Positions 31,548 to 40,254 of a stretch of 64,000 bases of DNA are shown in pieces. The notes under the pieces were generated by a model. That model worked only from the letters and a program-made list of their open reading frames with translations. It did not search any database and had not been told where the DNA came from. The position numbers were made by a program, and so were the translations under genes. The DNA is from Buttiauxella gaviniae ATCC 51604 (GTDB lineage Bacteria > Pseudomonadota > Gammaproteobacteria > Enterobacterales > Enterobacteriaceae): NCBI RefSeq assembly GCF_001654835.1, contig NZ_LXEP01000003.1, forward strand, positions 1 through 64,000, given 5' to 3'. Each line of letters opens with the position of its first letter. Position 1 is the first letter of the stretch.

Positions 31548-33482
31548 ATGTTCCAGGATAACCCGCTGCTCGCGCAGCTTAAACAGCAACTGCATTCCCA
31601 AACTCCACGCGTTGAAGGCGTGGTAAAAGGCACGGAAAAAGGCTTTGGCTTCCTCGAAGTGGACTCCCAAAAAAGTTACTTTATTCCGCCACCGCAGATG
31701 AAAAAAGTGATGCACGGCGACCGCGTGAGCGCGGTGATTCATACCGACAAGGACCGCGAAACCGCTGAGCCAGAAGAGCTTATCGAACCGTTCCTCAGCC
31801 GGTTTGTTGGTCGTGTACAACGTAAAGACGACCGCCTGTCTATCGTTCCGGATCACCCATTATTGCGTGATGCGATTCAGTGTCGTGCCGACCGCAACGT
31901 CACGCATGATTTCCAGAATGGTGACTGGGCAGTCGCGGAGATGAAACGCCATCCGCTTAAAGGCGACCGCGCTTTCTACGCTGACCTAACACAATTCATT
32001 ACCTGCGGTGACGATCATCTCGCACCATGGTGGGTGACACTGTCACGTCACAATCTTGAACGTGAAGCGCCAGATGGTGTAGCGACTGAGATGTTGGATG
32101 AAGGCCTGGTGCGTGAAGATTTGACCGCCCTTGATTTCGTCACCATCGATAGCGCCAGCACCGAAGACATGGATGATGCACTGTACGTTGAAGAGTTAGC
32201 TGACGGTAAATTGCAGCTGACCGTAGCCATTGCTGATCCAACCGCCTGGATTGCTGAAGGCAGTAAACTCGACAATATTGCTAAAGTCCGCGCCTTCACC
32301 AACTATCTGCCGGGCTTTAACATCCCGATGTTGCCTCGCGAGTTGTCTGACGATTTATGTTCACTGCGCCCTAATGTTACTCGTCCGGTTGTCGCGTGCC
32401 GCATGGTTATCGCTCAGGATGGCAGCATCGAAAAAGACATTAACTTCTTTGTTGCGACCATCGAATCCAAAGCCAAATTGGCCTATGACGCTGTCTCCGA
32501 CTGGTTAGAAGAAAAAGGCGACTGGCAGCCACCGAGCGACGCTATCGCTAAGCAAATTCGTCTGCTGGAACGCGTCTGCCTGAGCCGTGCCGACTGGCGC
32601 CGTACCCACGCGCTGGTATTCAAAGACCGCCCTGATTACCGTTTCGTATTAGGTGAGAGAGGCGAAGTGCTGGATATCATTGCGGAATCACGTCGCATCG
32701 CTAACCGCATCGTTGAAGAATCAATGATTGCGGCAAACGTCTGTGCGGCCATTGTGTTGCGCGAGAAATTGGGATTCGGCGTTTATAACGTCCACACTGG
32801 TTTCGACCCGGCAAACATTGAACAGTTGGCGACTATGCTGCAAGGTCACGGCCTTGAAGTTGACGCGCAAGAAGTGCTGACACTAAACGGTTTCTGCAAA
32901 TTACGCCGTGAACTTGATGCGCAGCCAACCTCCTTCCTTGACACTCGTATCCGTCGCTACCAGTCGTTTGCTGAAATCAGCATTGAGCCAGGCCCGCATT
33001 ACGGTCTGGGTCTGGAGGCTTATGCGACCTGGACTTCACCGATTCGTAAATACGGCGATATGATCAACCATCGTCTGTTGAAAGCGATCATCAAAGGTGA
33101 AACCGCATCCCGTCCGCAAGACGAAATCACAGTACAGATGGCTGAGCGCCGTCGCCTGAACCGCATGGCTGAACGCGATGTCGGTGACTGGCTGTATGCT
33201 CGATTCTTGAGTGACAAAGCTGGAACGGATACTCGTTTTAGTGCTGAAATCATTGATGTGAGCCGTGGTGGTATGCGCGTACGTCTGATTGAAAATGGTG
33301 CTGTTGCCTTTATCCCTGCCCCGTTCATCCATACTGTCCGCGATGAGATGGTATGCAGCCAAGAGCTAGGAACCGTACAGATTAAAGGCGAAGTGGCTTA
33401 CAAAGTGACAGACGTCATTGATGTGACAATCGCAGAGGTTCGTATGGAAACTCGTAGTGTGATCGCACGTCCAGCAATCTGA
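31548..33482 (+). CDS. rnb: Exoribonuclease II (RNase II)
   Basis: RNase II degrades single-stranded RNA in the 3'-to-5' direction and is the main hydrolytic exoribonuclease for mRNA tails. The 644-residue product equals the E. coli length. Cold-shock domains are N-terminal, and the RNB catalytic domain shows the metal-binding [20 protein letters not shown] segment. An S1 domain is C-terminal ([20 protein letters not shown]). A hairpin with a T-run ends the transcript. Confidence 0.97.
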   Translation: MFQDNPLLAQLKQQLHSQTPRVEGVVKGTEKGFGFLEVDSQKSYFIPPPQMKKVMHGDRVSAVIHTDKDRETAEPEELIEPFLSRFVGRVQRKDDRLSIVPDHPLLRDAIQCRADRNVTHDFQNGDWAVAEMKRHPLKGDRAFYADLTQFITCGDDHLAPWWVTLSRHNLEREAPDGVATEMLDEGLVREDLTALDFVTIDSASTEDMDDALYVEELADGKLQLTVAIADPTAWIAEGSKLDNIAKVRAFTNYLPGFNIPMLPRELSDDLCSLRPNVTRPVVACRMVIAQDGSIEKDINFFVATIESKAKLAYDAVSDWLEEKGDWQPPSDAIAKQIRLLERVCLSRADWRRTHALVFKDRPDYRFVLGERGEVLDIIAESRRIANRIVEESMIAANVCAAIVLREKLGFGVYNVHTGFDPANIEQLATMLQGHGLEVDAQEVLTLNGFCKLRRELDAQPTSFLDTRIRRYQSFAEISIEPGPHYGLGLEAYATWTSPIRKYGDMINHRLLKAIIKGETASRPQDEITVQMAERRRLNRMAERDVGDWLYARFLSDKAGTDTRFSAEIIDVSRGGMRVRLIENGAVAFIPAPFIHTVRDEMVCSQELGTVQIKGEVAYKVTDVIDVTIAEVRMETRSVIARPAI

Positions 33483-33509
33483 CGGTTAGTTTGTCATTTA
33501 GATTTAAAT

Positions 33510-33536
33510 GCTGAGCCTGGTGCTCAGCTTTTTTTT
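33510..33536 (+). terminator. Rho-independent terminator of rnb
   Basis: GCTGAGC pairs with GCTCAGC around a five-base loop and is followed at once by eight T residues. Confidence 0.9.
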
Positions 33537-33781
33537 GATCTTTTTTTGTGGTGAATACTCTTAGGATCATAATCACAACGAGGTAATGATTAGCACCATA
33601 ACTCGTTTTCTTCTTGTTATAAGGTAGGAAAAACTATCAACAAGGTGCCGAAGATTCAGATTTTTCACATCTTCAGCAAAAACAATGTCTTTAACTCACT
33701 GTTGTCGCTTTAAGATCGGTTTATATTGCTAATATGAATAACAGACTGACACGCTATGTCGGGCACTGTTCAGGAGAGAGC

Positions 33782-35773
33782 ATGAAAGACGATTTGGAGC
33801 AAAATCTGCTCTACCGTTATTTAGGGACAACCAGCCCATACTGGCGTTTACCAAACGATAGCAACGCTCTGCAATTAGCAGCCAGCGAAAGCTCTGATAT
33901 CAGCCAGGTGGTGGCTCTTGAGCCCGAGCAGGCGGAACAAATCCGCCAAATGACGGTAATAACATCAAGCGTCACTATGTCGATTTCATTATTTGGTAAT
34001 GAAGTTTCCGTACATTTAGTGGGCCGTAAGGTATCCAAAAAAGAGTGGGCGGGTTCGGCATCGGCCTGGAATGACACCCCTTCTGTCGCCCGCGATTTGG
34101 TGCAAGGACTCTCATTCGCCGAACAAGTCGTCTCGGAGGCAAACTCTGTCATCGTTATTCTCGACAAATTAGGCAATATTCAACGCTTCAACCGTTTGAG
34201 CGAAGAGTATACCGGTCTTAAAGAACAAGAAGTTATTGGCCAAAACGTTTTTAAATTGTTTATGAGCCGTAGTGAGGCCGCCGCTTCCAAGCGCAATATT
34301 AGCGGGTTCTTTCGTAACGGAAATTCTTACGAAGTTGAACGTTGGATAAAAACACGAAAAGGCCAGCGGCTGTTTTTGTTTCGCAACAAATTCGTCCATA
34401 GCGGTAGCGGTAAGAATGAAATCTATTTGATTTGTTCTGGTACTGATATCACCGAAGAGCGCCGTGCGCAGGAGCGCCTGCGTGTATTGGCGAACACCGA
34501 CACCATTACCGGCCTACCAAATCGTAACGCCATCAACGATTTAATCTCCTCCGCGATTGAAAACCGTGGTGAAACCCAGGTAGGGATCGTTTATCTCGAC
34601 CTTGATAACTTTAAAAAAGTGAATGACGCTTACGGGCACATGTTCGGTGACCAGTTATTGCAGGCCGTGTCATTAGCGATTCTAAGTTGCCTTGATGAAG
34701 GGCAGATACTCGCGCGTTTGGGTGGAGATGAGTTTATTGTTCTCGCCACTGACACCTCTCAGGCTACACTCGAAGCCATGTCGTCGCGTATTCTTGCGCG
34801 ACTAAAACAGCCCTTCCGCATTGGTTTGATTGAAGTCTACTCCGGCTGCTCGTTAGGTATATCGCTGGCTCCGCAACATGGTGAAGACCGTGAAAGTCTA
34901 ATTCGAAATGCTGATACCGCGATGTATACCGCCAAAGAGAGTGGTCGTGGCAAGTTCTGCGTATTTGCTCCAGAAATGAATCAACGCGTGTTTGAGTACT
35001 TGTGGCTCGACACCAACTTACGTAAAGCGCTCGATAATGACCAACTTGTTATTCACTATCAGCCTAAAATGACCTGGAGAGGTGAAGTCAGAAGCCTGGA
35101 AGCACTGGTGCGTTGGCAATCGCCGGAGCGCGGGCTGATTCCGCCGTTGGATTTTATCTCTTATGCAGAAGAGTCCGGGTTAATTGTGCCTCTTGGGCGA
35201 TGGGTAATGTTAAGTGTGGTTCAGCAGGTGGCGAAATGGCGTGATAAAGGCATTAATTTACGCGTTGCGGTCAACGTTTCTGCCCGCCAGTTAGCCGATC
35301 AAACAATCTTCACCGATCTGAAGCAAGCTCTGAAAGATCTTAATTTTGAATACTGCCCGATTGATGTTGAGCTTACAGAAAGCTGCCTGATTGAAAATGA
35401 AGACCTTGCGCTTTCGGTTATTCAGCAATTCAGCCGCTTGGGTGCCCAGGTGCATTTAGATGATTTTGGGACGGGCTATTCCTCACTTTCTCAGCTTGCC
35501 CGCTTCCCGATCGATGCGATAAAACTCGACCAAAGTTTTGTGCGCGATATTCATAAGCAGTCGGTTTCCCAATCCCTGGTGCGTGCAATCGTTGCAGTCG
35601 CCCAGGCGCTTAATTTACAGGTCATCGCTGAAGGGGTTGAGAACCAAAAGGAAGACGCCTTCCTGACTAAGAATGGCGTCAACGAACGGCAGGGGTATTT
35701 ATTTGCGAAGCCCATGCCCGCAGCCGTATTCGAACGTTGGTTAAAGCGCTATCAGGCCAGAACGGCGCGATAA
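33782..35773 (+). CDS. pdeR: PdeR / RpfR: PAS-GGDEF-EAL c-di-GMP enzyme and BDSF receptor
   Basis: The 663-residue cytoplasmic product matches E. coli PdeR (YciR, Gmr) and its Cronobacter homologue RpfR. The domains are an N-terminal RpfF-interacting segment (about 1-100), a PAS domain (110-230), GGDEF (about 240-400) and EAL (410-655). Both catalytic motifs are intact, GGDEF in [11 protein letters not shown] and EAL in SLEALVRWQ, so both synthesis and breakdown of c-di-GMP are possible. In Cronobacter and Burkholderia, cis-2-dodecenoic acid (BDSF) binds the PAS domain and stimulates the EAL activity; the rpfF gene 1.5 kb away suggests the same here. The ATG at 33782 has AGGAGAG upstream. Confidence 0.95.
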   Translation: MKDDLEQNLLYRYLGTTSPYWRLPNDSNALQLAASESSDISQVVALEPEQAEQIRQMTVITSSVTMSISLFGNEVSVHLVGRKVSKKEWAGSASAWNDTPSVARDLVQGLSFAEQVVSEANSVIVILDKLGNIQRFNRLSEEYTGLKEQEVIGQNVFKLFMSRSEAAASKRNISGFFRNGNSYEVERWIKTRKGQRLFLFRNKFVHSGSGKNEIYLICSGTDITEERRAQERLRVLANTDTITGLPNRNAINDLISSAIENRGETQVGIVYLDLDNFKKVNDAYGHMFGDQLLQAVSLAILSCLDEGQILARLGGDEFIVLATDTSQATLEAMSSRILARLKQPFRIGLIEVYSGCSLGISLAPQHGEDRESLIRNADTAMYTAKESGRGKFCVFAPEMNQRVFEYLWLDTNLRKALDNDQLVIHYQPKMTWRGEVRSLEALVRWQSPERGLIPPLDFISYAEESGLIVPLGRWVMLSVVQQVAKWRDKGINLRVAVNVSARQLADQTIFTDLKQALKDLNFEYCPIDVELTESCLIENEDLALSVIQQFSRLGAQVHLDDFGTGYSSLSQLARFPIDAIKLDQSFVRDIHKQSVSQSLVRAIVAVAQALNLQVIAEGVENQKEDAFLTKNGVNERQGYLFAKPMPAAVFERWLKRYQARTAR

Positions 35774-35788
35774 GCTCTGCGACCAAAT

Positions 35789-35808
35789 TAGCCAGGGAAA
35801 CCTGGCTA
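35789..35808. terminator. Terminator of pdeR/rpfR, overlapping the next gene's stop
   Basis: TAGCCAGG pairs with CCTGGCTA over a GAAA tetraloop and TTTTATTT follows. The last three bases of the right arm are the stop codon of the convergent gene at 35806. Confidence 0.8.
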
Positions 35809-36180
35809 TTTTATTTGCGCAAAAACTTCTTTCGCCGCAAATAGACCATTCAACGCGCAAGGAAACCCTGCATACACCGCCATTTGCATGATCACTTCAA
35901 TAATTTCCTGTTCCGAACAGCCAACATTCAGCGCGCCCTGGATATGGACTTTGAGCTGTGGCGTCGCATTTCCAAGTGCGGTCAGTGCTGCAACAACAGC
36001 AATTTCTCTGGCCTTTAAATCGAGACCTGTTCTTGAGTAGATATCACCAAATGGAAATTCAATCAGCAGACGCGCAAAATCCGGTGCTATATCACTCAGA
36101 CTCTTAATGACATTTTCACCAGCATGCCCGTCAACCTCTTTTAATTTTTCCAGACCTCGTAGATAACGTTCACTTTCCAT
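35806..36180 (-). CDS. Carboxymuconolactone decarboxylase family protein
   Basis: The 124-residue protein is a single CMD/AhpD-like helical domain of the YurZ or PcaC type ([20 protein letters not shown], then [16 protein letters not shown]). Of the paired Cys seen in AhpD, only one is at the expected position (GCSEQE), so peroxidase activity through CxxC is unlikely; a second Cys is in GFPCALNG. It reads divergently from a LysR gene with 88 bp between, the usual arrangement of a LysR-controlled catabolic or detoxifying enzyme. Both genes lie as an extra pair between rpfR and rpfF. The substrate is unknown. Confidence 0.85.
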   Translation of the reverse strand: MESERYLRGLEKLKEVDGHAGENVIKSLSDIAPDFARLLIEFPFGDIYSRTGLDLKAREIAVVAALTALGNATPQLKVHIQGALNVGCSEQEIIEVIMQMAVYAGFPCALNGLFAAKEVFAQIK

Positions 36181-36255
36181 TTTCGAATCCCCTTCTGTTA
36201 TGTAGTGAACGAACTCTAAATTTTACTAAGCAACGCATCCAATACCCTTTTTGTG

Positions 36256-36270
36256 ATACCTTTTTGGTAT
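36256..36270. promoter_or_regulatory. LysR-type T-N11-A palindrome
   Basis: ATACC-TTTTT-GGTAT is a perfect 5-bp inverted repeat containing the T-N11-A LysR box. It lies between the CMD gene and the LysR gene and touches the LysR start codon, so binding there would repress the regulator's own expression. Confidence 0.55.
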
Positions 36271-37159
36271 GAATGAATCCATCGATTTACGACAGTTTCG
36301 TTATTTTCTGGCTGTGAGTGAAGAGCTCAACTTCAGCCGTGCCGCGTTGCGTCTGCATATTTCTCAACCTCCTCTGAGCAGGCAAATTCGGCAATTAGAA
36401 GACCAACTCGGAGTGCAGTTATTTCTTCGTAGCAAGACGGGTGTCACCCTCACAGATGCGGGGGCCGCATTCTTACCAGAAGTGAAACGCACACTCCTTC
36501 AGGCAGAAAAAGCGATTGCCGTCGTAAAAGAGATGCAAAGTAACATTGGAGGGAAATTTGTTGTTGGTTACACAACAGTGTTCGAACGAAGTGCAATCCC
36601 TGATGTGACTGAGGTCTTGCACCAACGGTTTCCTGCCTGGCAAATCCACACACCAGGAGATCATTCAATAAATCTCATTCGTGAAGTGAAAAGAGGGACG
36701 ATGGATGCGGCATTTATCGGCCTGCACACGGACGTTCAAGGTCTTGCTGTTGAACAACTTTTAGAAGATCCACTGGTGGTGGCTTTGCCCGCAGGACATA
36801 AACTTGCGCACAAACGCTTCATCAGTTTTGACTCACTACGTGACGAGCCGATGTTCTGGTTTGAGCGGAAGTTAAATCCCGGCTTTTATGATTACTGCCA
36901 GGCGTTTTTCCACAAGATTGATTTCAAGCCTCATATCATTCCGGAACCGCAAGATCATCACATCATGCTGGGGCTTATTGCGGAAGGAAAAGGTATTGCT
37001 CTGGTCCCTTCATCGTTGCAGTGCATCAAACGACAAGGGGTTATTTTCCGTAAACTGAAGGAAGAGACTTATCCTCTGACGATGGGTATTGGCGTTGCCT
37101 GGGATAAACAAAATCCTTCACCTGTTCTGCAGGCATTTCTTGAGTTGCTGAGGCGTTAA
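36269..37159 (+). CDS. LysR-family regulator divergent from the CMD gene
   Basis: The 296-residue regulator has the LysR helix-turn-helix in residues 6-65 (LRQFRYFLAVSEELNFSRAA, SQPPLSRQIRQLEDQLGVQL) and a type 2 periplasmic-binding-like effector domain. The subgroup resembles regulators of aromatic catabolism such as BenM/CatM and YnfL-type proteins. It is divergent from the CMD-family gene, which is probably its target. The stop is directly followed by a degraded copy of the rpfR 3' end, which marks the right border of the inserted pair. Confidence 0.87.
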   Translation: MNESIDLRQFRYFLAVSEELNFSRAALRLHISQPPLSRQIRQLEDQLGVQLFLRSKTGVTLTDAGAAFLPEVKRTLLQAEKAIAVVKEMQSNIGGKFVVGYTTVFERSAIPDVTEVLHQRFPAWQIHTPGDHSINLIREVKRGTMDAAFIGLHTDVQGLAVEQLLEDPLVVALPAGHKLAHKRFISFDSLRDEPMFWFERKLNPGFYDYCQAFFHKIDFKPHIIPEPQDHHIMLGLIAEGKGIALVPSSLQCIKRQGVIFRKLKEETYPLTMGIGVAWDKQNPSPVLQAFLELLRR

Positions 37160-37168
37160 CACCTGAAA

Positions 37169-37248
37169 GAAGACGCCTTTCTTTAGAAGAATGGCGTCAA
37201 CAAACGGCAGGATTTAGACCAATGCCCACAGCCGTATTCGAGCGTTGG
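37169..37248 (+). pseudogene. Degraded second copy of the rpfR 3' end
   Basis: This segment repeats codons near the end of the rpfR gene (35651-35740). A first block of 43 bases has 6 differences (GAAGACGCCT...AACGGCAGG). A second block of 27 bases has 2 differences (ATGCCCACAGCCGTATTCGA and on). About 10 bases between them are lost, and a stop codon (CTTTAG) interrupts the reading. It starts 10 bases after the LysR stop and ends 8 bases before the rpfF stop codon on the other strand. It shows that rpfR once ran right up to rpfF, and it marks the break made by the CMD-LysR pair. Confidence 0.85.
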
Positions 37249-37256
37249 CTCACGTG

Positions 37257-38126
37257 TTAACTGGCTTTACGCAAAGCTGTGGCGCTGTGACGATTTTGCA
37301 TTTGCACTAACCTTTCCATATAAGCGATATCCTTAGCTTCGAGGCAAAATGCTGCGTCAACCCAGTCTTCGGTGATATCCATCAACTCCGATCGAGGGAG
37401 TTGAAGTACACGCTGACGGGCACGCAACATAGCCCGTACACCATTCAGTTTAGGCTGCAATGTATCAATGAAAGTACGAGTAGCAAGATAACCCTGACCG
37501 GGTTCAAACAGTTCATCAACCAGTCCAAACTGCTGATGCCACTCAGCGGTGTGAGACTCTCCTTTATAAATCAGCTCTTCAGCAAGTTTCATGCCTGAGC
37601 GGCGTGCAACCAATGAATAGGCCCCCATTCCCGGGAAGAGGTTAAAAGCAATCTCCGGGAAACCAAGACGGGCATCTCGTTGTGCCAGCACAAAATGATG
37701 TGCTAGTGCTGCTTCAAATCCCCCGCCTAATGCACTGCCCTCAACCATCGCAAGGCTAATTGCACCGCTATCAAACCCTCGTGAGGCTGCATGGACACAG
37801 TCGACACAAGCCCTGGCATATGCGCGCAATGCCTCACGACGCCCCTGCTGTATTGATTCAACAAAAAAGCCCAAATCGCCGCCAGTGTTATACATTCCCT
37901 GCACCAGAGAGCCTGTCACCCAAAAATCAACCACAAAACCCTCCTGTTGAACCAGATACCGCAGGTTCATAATTTCTTCGATTAGCTTGTGGTTGAAGCA
38001 AGGACGGGGCTGTGCTCTTAACATCATCCACACAGTGCGACGTTCCGCCTCGTAGTAACCCGACAACTGGGTGAATCGAGTAGTGTCCGTGAACAATTTG
38101 CAGGTTGGCTGGTTAATTACTGTCAT
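37257..38126 (-). CDS. rpfF: RpfF-type DSF-family (BDSF) signal synthase
   Basis: RpfF is an enoyl-CoA hydratase-fold enzyme that makes cis-2-unsaturated fatty acid signals from acyl-ACP, combining dehydratase and thioesterase steps. The 289-residue product has the oxyanion and active-site region ALGGGFEAALAHH and GFPEIAFNLFPGMGAYS. The two catalytic glutamates are Glu138 and Glu158, equivalent to Glu141 and Glu161 of Xanthomonas RpfF. By analogy with Cronobacter the product would be BDSF, sensed by RpfR. It reads toward rpfR. The E. coli K-12 locus has pdeR but no rpfF. Confidence 0.9.
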   Translation of the reverse strand: MTVINQPTCKLFTDTTRFTQLSGYYEAERRTVWMMLRAQPRPCFNHKLIEEIMNLRYLVQQEGFVVDFWVTGSLVQGMYNTGGDLGFFVESIQQGRREALRAYARACVDCVHAASRGFDSGAISLAMVEGSALGGGFEAALAHHFVLAQRDARLGFPEIAFNLFPGMGAYSLVARRSGMKLAEELIYKGESHTAEWHQQFGLVDELFEPGQGYLATRTFIDTLQPKLNGVRAMLRARQRVLQLPRSELMDITEDWVDAAFCLEAKDIAYMERLVQMQNRHSATALRKAS

Positions 38127-38346
38127 TATCTTATCCTCATGTTATGAAAGCGTGTTACACGCAGGATCAGACTAATCCACTACCGCACCAGGATGAATGT
38201 ATCGGAGTGTTTAATAATTATTACTTATATGTTGTTCAATAATTGATTGATGTGTAAGGGTAAAAATTCGCAATTGAGCCTTCTCTTTCCAGACCTTTTT
38301 TTGCATTATGAAGGCAACACTTTTCCGCAACTGACCAGGACGCACT

Positions 38347-38529
38347 ATGCCTTCAGTGGACCCTCTGCAACTCGCAAAACGTATTGATACCGTGCTGGAT
38401 ATTCTGGTGGGGGGCGATCATGCGTCTGCTATTAACAATCTTGAAATCCTGAAAACGGAATTGCTGAACATCGCTAATGGTGAAGAGATAAAAGAAGGCG
38501 ACTTGAAAAAGTCGCCCTGGGAGATTTGA
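38347..38529 (+). CDS. yciZ: YciZ, UPF0509 family small protein
   Basis: The 60-residue acidic cytosolic protein has the family core [20 protein letters not shown] followed by [10 protein letters not shown] and ends in SPWEI, as in E. coli YciZ. Its function is unknown. In E. coli it lies between pdeR and yciT; here rpfF lies on one side and fsaA on the other. The start has CAGGA upstream. It shares its end terminator with fsaA. Confidence 0.9.
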   Translation: MPSVDPLQLAKRIDTVLDILVGGDHASAINNLEILKTELLNIANGEEIKEGDLKKSPWEI

Positions 38530-38533
38530 ATCT

Positions 38534-38555
38534 AACGCCGGTGAAAACCGGCGTT
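38534..38555. terminator. Bidirectional terminator between yciZ and fsaA
   Basis: AACGCCGGT pairs with ACCGGCGTT over a GAAA tetraloop and is followed by a T-run on the plus strand. It is one base from the fsaA stop codon. Confidence 0.88.
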
Positions 38556-38556
38556 T

Positions 38557-39219
38557 TTATAGGCTCAATGAGCCGAATGCACCTTGCCAGTCTTTCTCGA
38601 AAGTTGCAATCGCAGCATTCACGGCCGGTGTCGTTAACAGTTGTTCAGTGACATCAACAGGTAGCGTAATTGCTTCACATCCTGCCAGTAAACATGACAT
38701 GGCCTGATGTGGTGTACGGAAACTAGCGGCCAGCACTTTAGATTGTGGGGCGTGCAGAGTCAGCAACTGCTGTAAATCCTGCACCATTTGAATACCATCA
38801 CCACCCTGCGCATCCAGGCGGTTGACGTACGGCGCAACATACTCAGCCCCAGCTAATGCGGCAAGTAATCCTTGAGCTGCACCATATACCGCAGTGCCCA
38901 ACGTCGGAATGCCTATTACCTTCAACTGCTTCATCGCCGCCAGGCCTTCTACCGTGGTAGGGACTTTCACAACAAGACCCGGGACACGCTTCACTAGTAA
39001 TTCAGCCTCTTTCACCATTTCGTCAGCCTGCGCGGCAATGACCTGAGCAAATAGTTTGCCTTCACCACCTAATGCATCCTGCAAGGCCGGTAGTACTTCC
39101 CACAAAGAAATCCCCGCTTTGGCAACGATGGAGGGATTGGTTGTTACGCCCTGCAACGGCAAAACACGCGCCAGGCGCTTCACTGCGGCAACGTCAGCAG
39201 TATCTAAATACAGTTCCAT
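38557..39219 (-). CDS. fsaA: Fructose-6-phosphate aldolase
   Basis: Fsa cleaves fructose 6-phosphate to dihydroxyacetone and glyceraldehyde 3-phosphate, and makes the reverse aldol reaction. The 220-residue product is exactly family length. The Schiff-base Lys85 is in VVKVPTT, with the family segments GVTTNPSI and [20 protein letters not shown]. FsaA and FsaB are hard to separate by sequence; the divergent pflE-pflF pair, as in E. coli ybiY/ybiW-fsaA, favours FsaA. In E. coli the cluster lies elsewhere (near moeB), so it has moved here as a unit. Confidence 0.9.
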   Translation of the reverse strand: MELYLDTADVAAVKRLARVLPLQGVTTNPSIVAKAGISLWEVLPALQDALGGEGKLFAQVIAAQADEMVKEAELLVKRVPGLVVKVPTTVEGLAAMKQLKVIGIPTLGTAVYGAAQGLLAALAGAEYVAPYVNRLDAQGGDGIQMVQDLQQLLTLHAPQSKVLAASFRTPHQAMSCLLAGCEAITLPVDVTEQLLTTPAVNAAIATFEKDWQGAFGSLSL

Positions 39220-39300
39220 AAACTCTCCGGATTGGTCATCTATCTGATTCCCGACATCATAACGCCACTGTCTGTTCTTTATCTGATCAAAATCAATAAA

Positions 39301-39316
39301 ACTTTCATTCGAAAGT
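39301..39316. promoter_or_regulatory. Operator-like palindrome in the fsaA-pflE intergenic region
   Basis: ACTTTC-ATTC-GAAAGT is a perfect inverted repeat with 6-bp arms, and another GAAAG follows at 39329-39333. GAAAG-type half-sites are known for several DeoR-family repressors, and a DeoR-family gene (yciT) stands at the end of this cluster. It is 35 bases before the pflE start. Confidence 0.5.
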
Positions 39317-39350
39317 AATCTAATTTACGAAAGAAGATTAAGGTGGGCTT

Positions 39351-40250
39351 ATGCTATTTAATATCCAACGTTACTCAACACATGATGGTCCAGGGATTCG
39401 CACAGTCGTATTCCTTAAAGGCTGCTCTCTGGGCTGCCGCTGGTGCCAGAACCCTGAAAGCCGTGCTCGTGGGCAGGATGTGCTGTTTGACGAGCGTCTA
39501 TGCCTTGCTGGTTGCGATCTTTGTCCACAGACAGCACCACATGCAATCAGCCGTATTGATGACGTTTTGATTATCGCCCGTGAAAAGCTTACGACTGACG
39601 ACATGACTACGTTGACGGATTGCTGCCCTACCCAAGCATTAAGCGTATGCGGTGAGACACAAAGTATTGATGCAATCATGCAGAAAGTGCTTCGCGACAG
39701 ACCATTTTACGACCGCAGCGGTGGAGGAATTACACTTTCTGGCGGCGAACCATTCATGCAGCCTGAAATGGCTGAGCAACTGCTGCGTAAAAGCAAAGAG
39801 GCAGGAATTCATACCGCCGTTGAGTCTTGCCTCCATGTGCCGTGGAAATACATAGAACCGTCGATTAACCATCTGGATCTCCTGCTCGCCGACCTTAAGC
39901 ATGTTGATGCGCAGCGCTTCAAACAATGGACCGACGGCAACGTCGAACGTGTAATGGACAACTTTCGCAAATTGGCTGCACGCAACGTAGAAATGACGAT
40001 TCGCGTGCCGTTGATCCCAGATTTTAATGCCGACGAGCAATCAATTCGCGCAATCGCTGATTTTGCTGCCGATGAAATCGGTGCGAAAGCGATTCATTTT
40101 TTGCCTTACCACACCTTAGGTATCAACAAATACAAGCTCCTGAGTATCCCTTATCTGGCCGCGCACCAACCCCTTGATGCGCCAGAACTGCTGCAGTTTG
40201 CTGAGCAGTACGCAAGCCAAAAAGGGATGACCGCCTGGATAAGAGGATAA
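39351..40250 (+). CDS. pflE: Glycyl-radical enzyme activase PflE (YbiY)
   Basis: PflE is a radical SAM enzyme that installs the glycyl radical on its partner under anaerobic conditions. The 299-residue product begins [18 protein letters not shown] and has the CxxxCxxC iron-sulfur motif in [15 protein letters not shown]. It also has additional Cys residues ([15 protein letters not shown]) that bind an auxiliary ferredoxin-like cluster, and the [12 protein letters not shown] motif. It matches E. coli YbiY through its length. An AAGGTGGG site precedes the ATG, and four bases separate it from pflF. Confidence 0.93.
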   Translation: MLFNIQRYSTHDGPGIRTVVFLKGCSLGCRWCQNPESRARGQDVLFDERLCLAGCDLCPQTAPHAISRIDDVLIIAREKLTTDDMTTLTDCCPTQALSVCGETQSIDAIMQKVLRDRPFYDRSGGGITLSGGEPFMQPEMAEQLLRKSKEAGIHTAVESCLHVPWKYIEPSINHLDLLLADLKHVDAQRFKQWTDGNVERVMDNFRKLAARNVEMTIRVPLIPDFNADEQSIRAIADFAADEIGAKAIHFLPYHTLGINKYKLLSIPYLAAHQPLDAPELLQFAEQYASQKGMTAWIRG

Positions 40251-40254
40251 ACCG

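Noticed and set aside
37169..37248. Possibility that the rpfR-like repeat is a functional small gene
   Set aside because: The frame contains a stop (CTTTAG) and a deletion and there is no start with a ribosome site.
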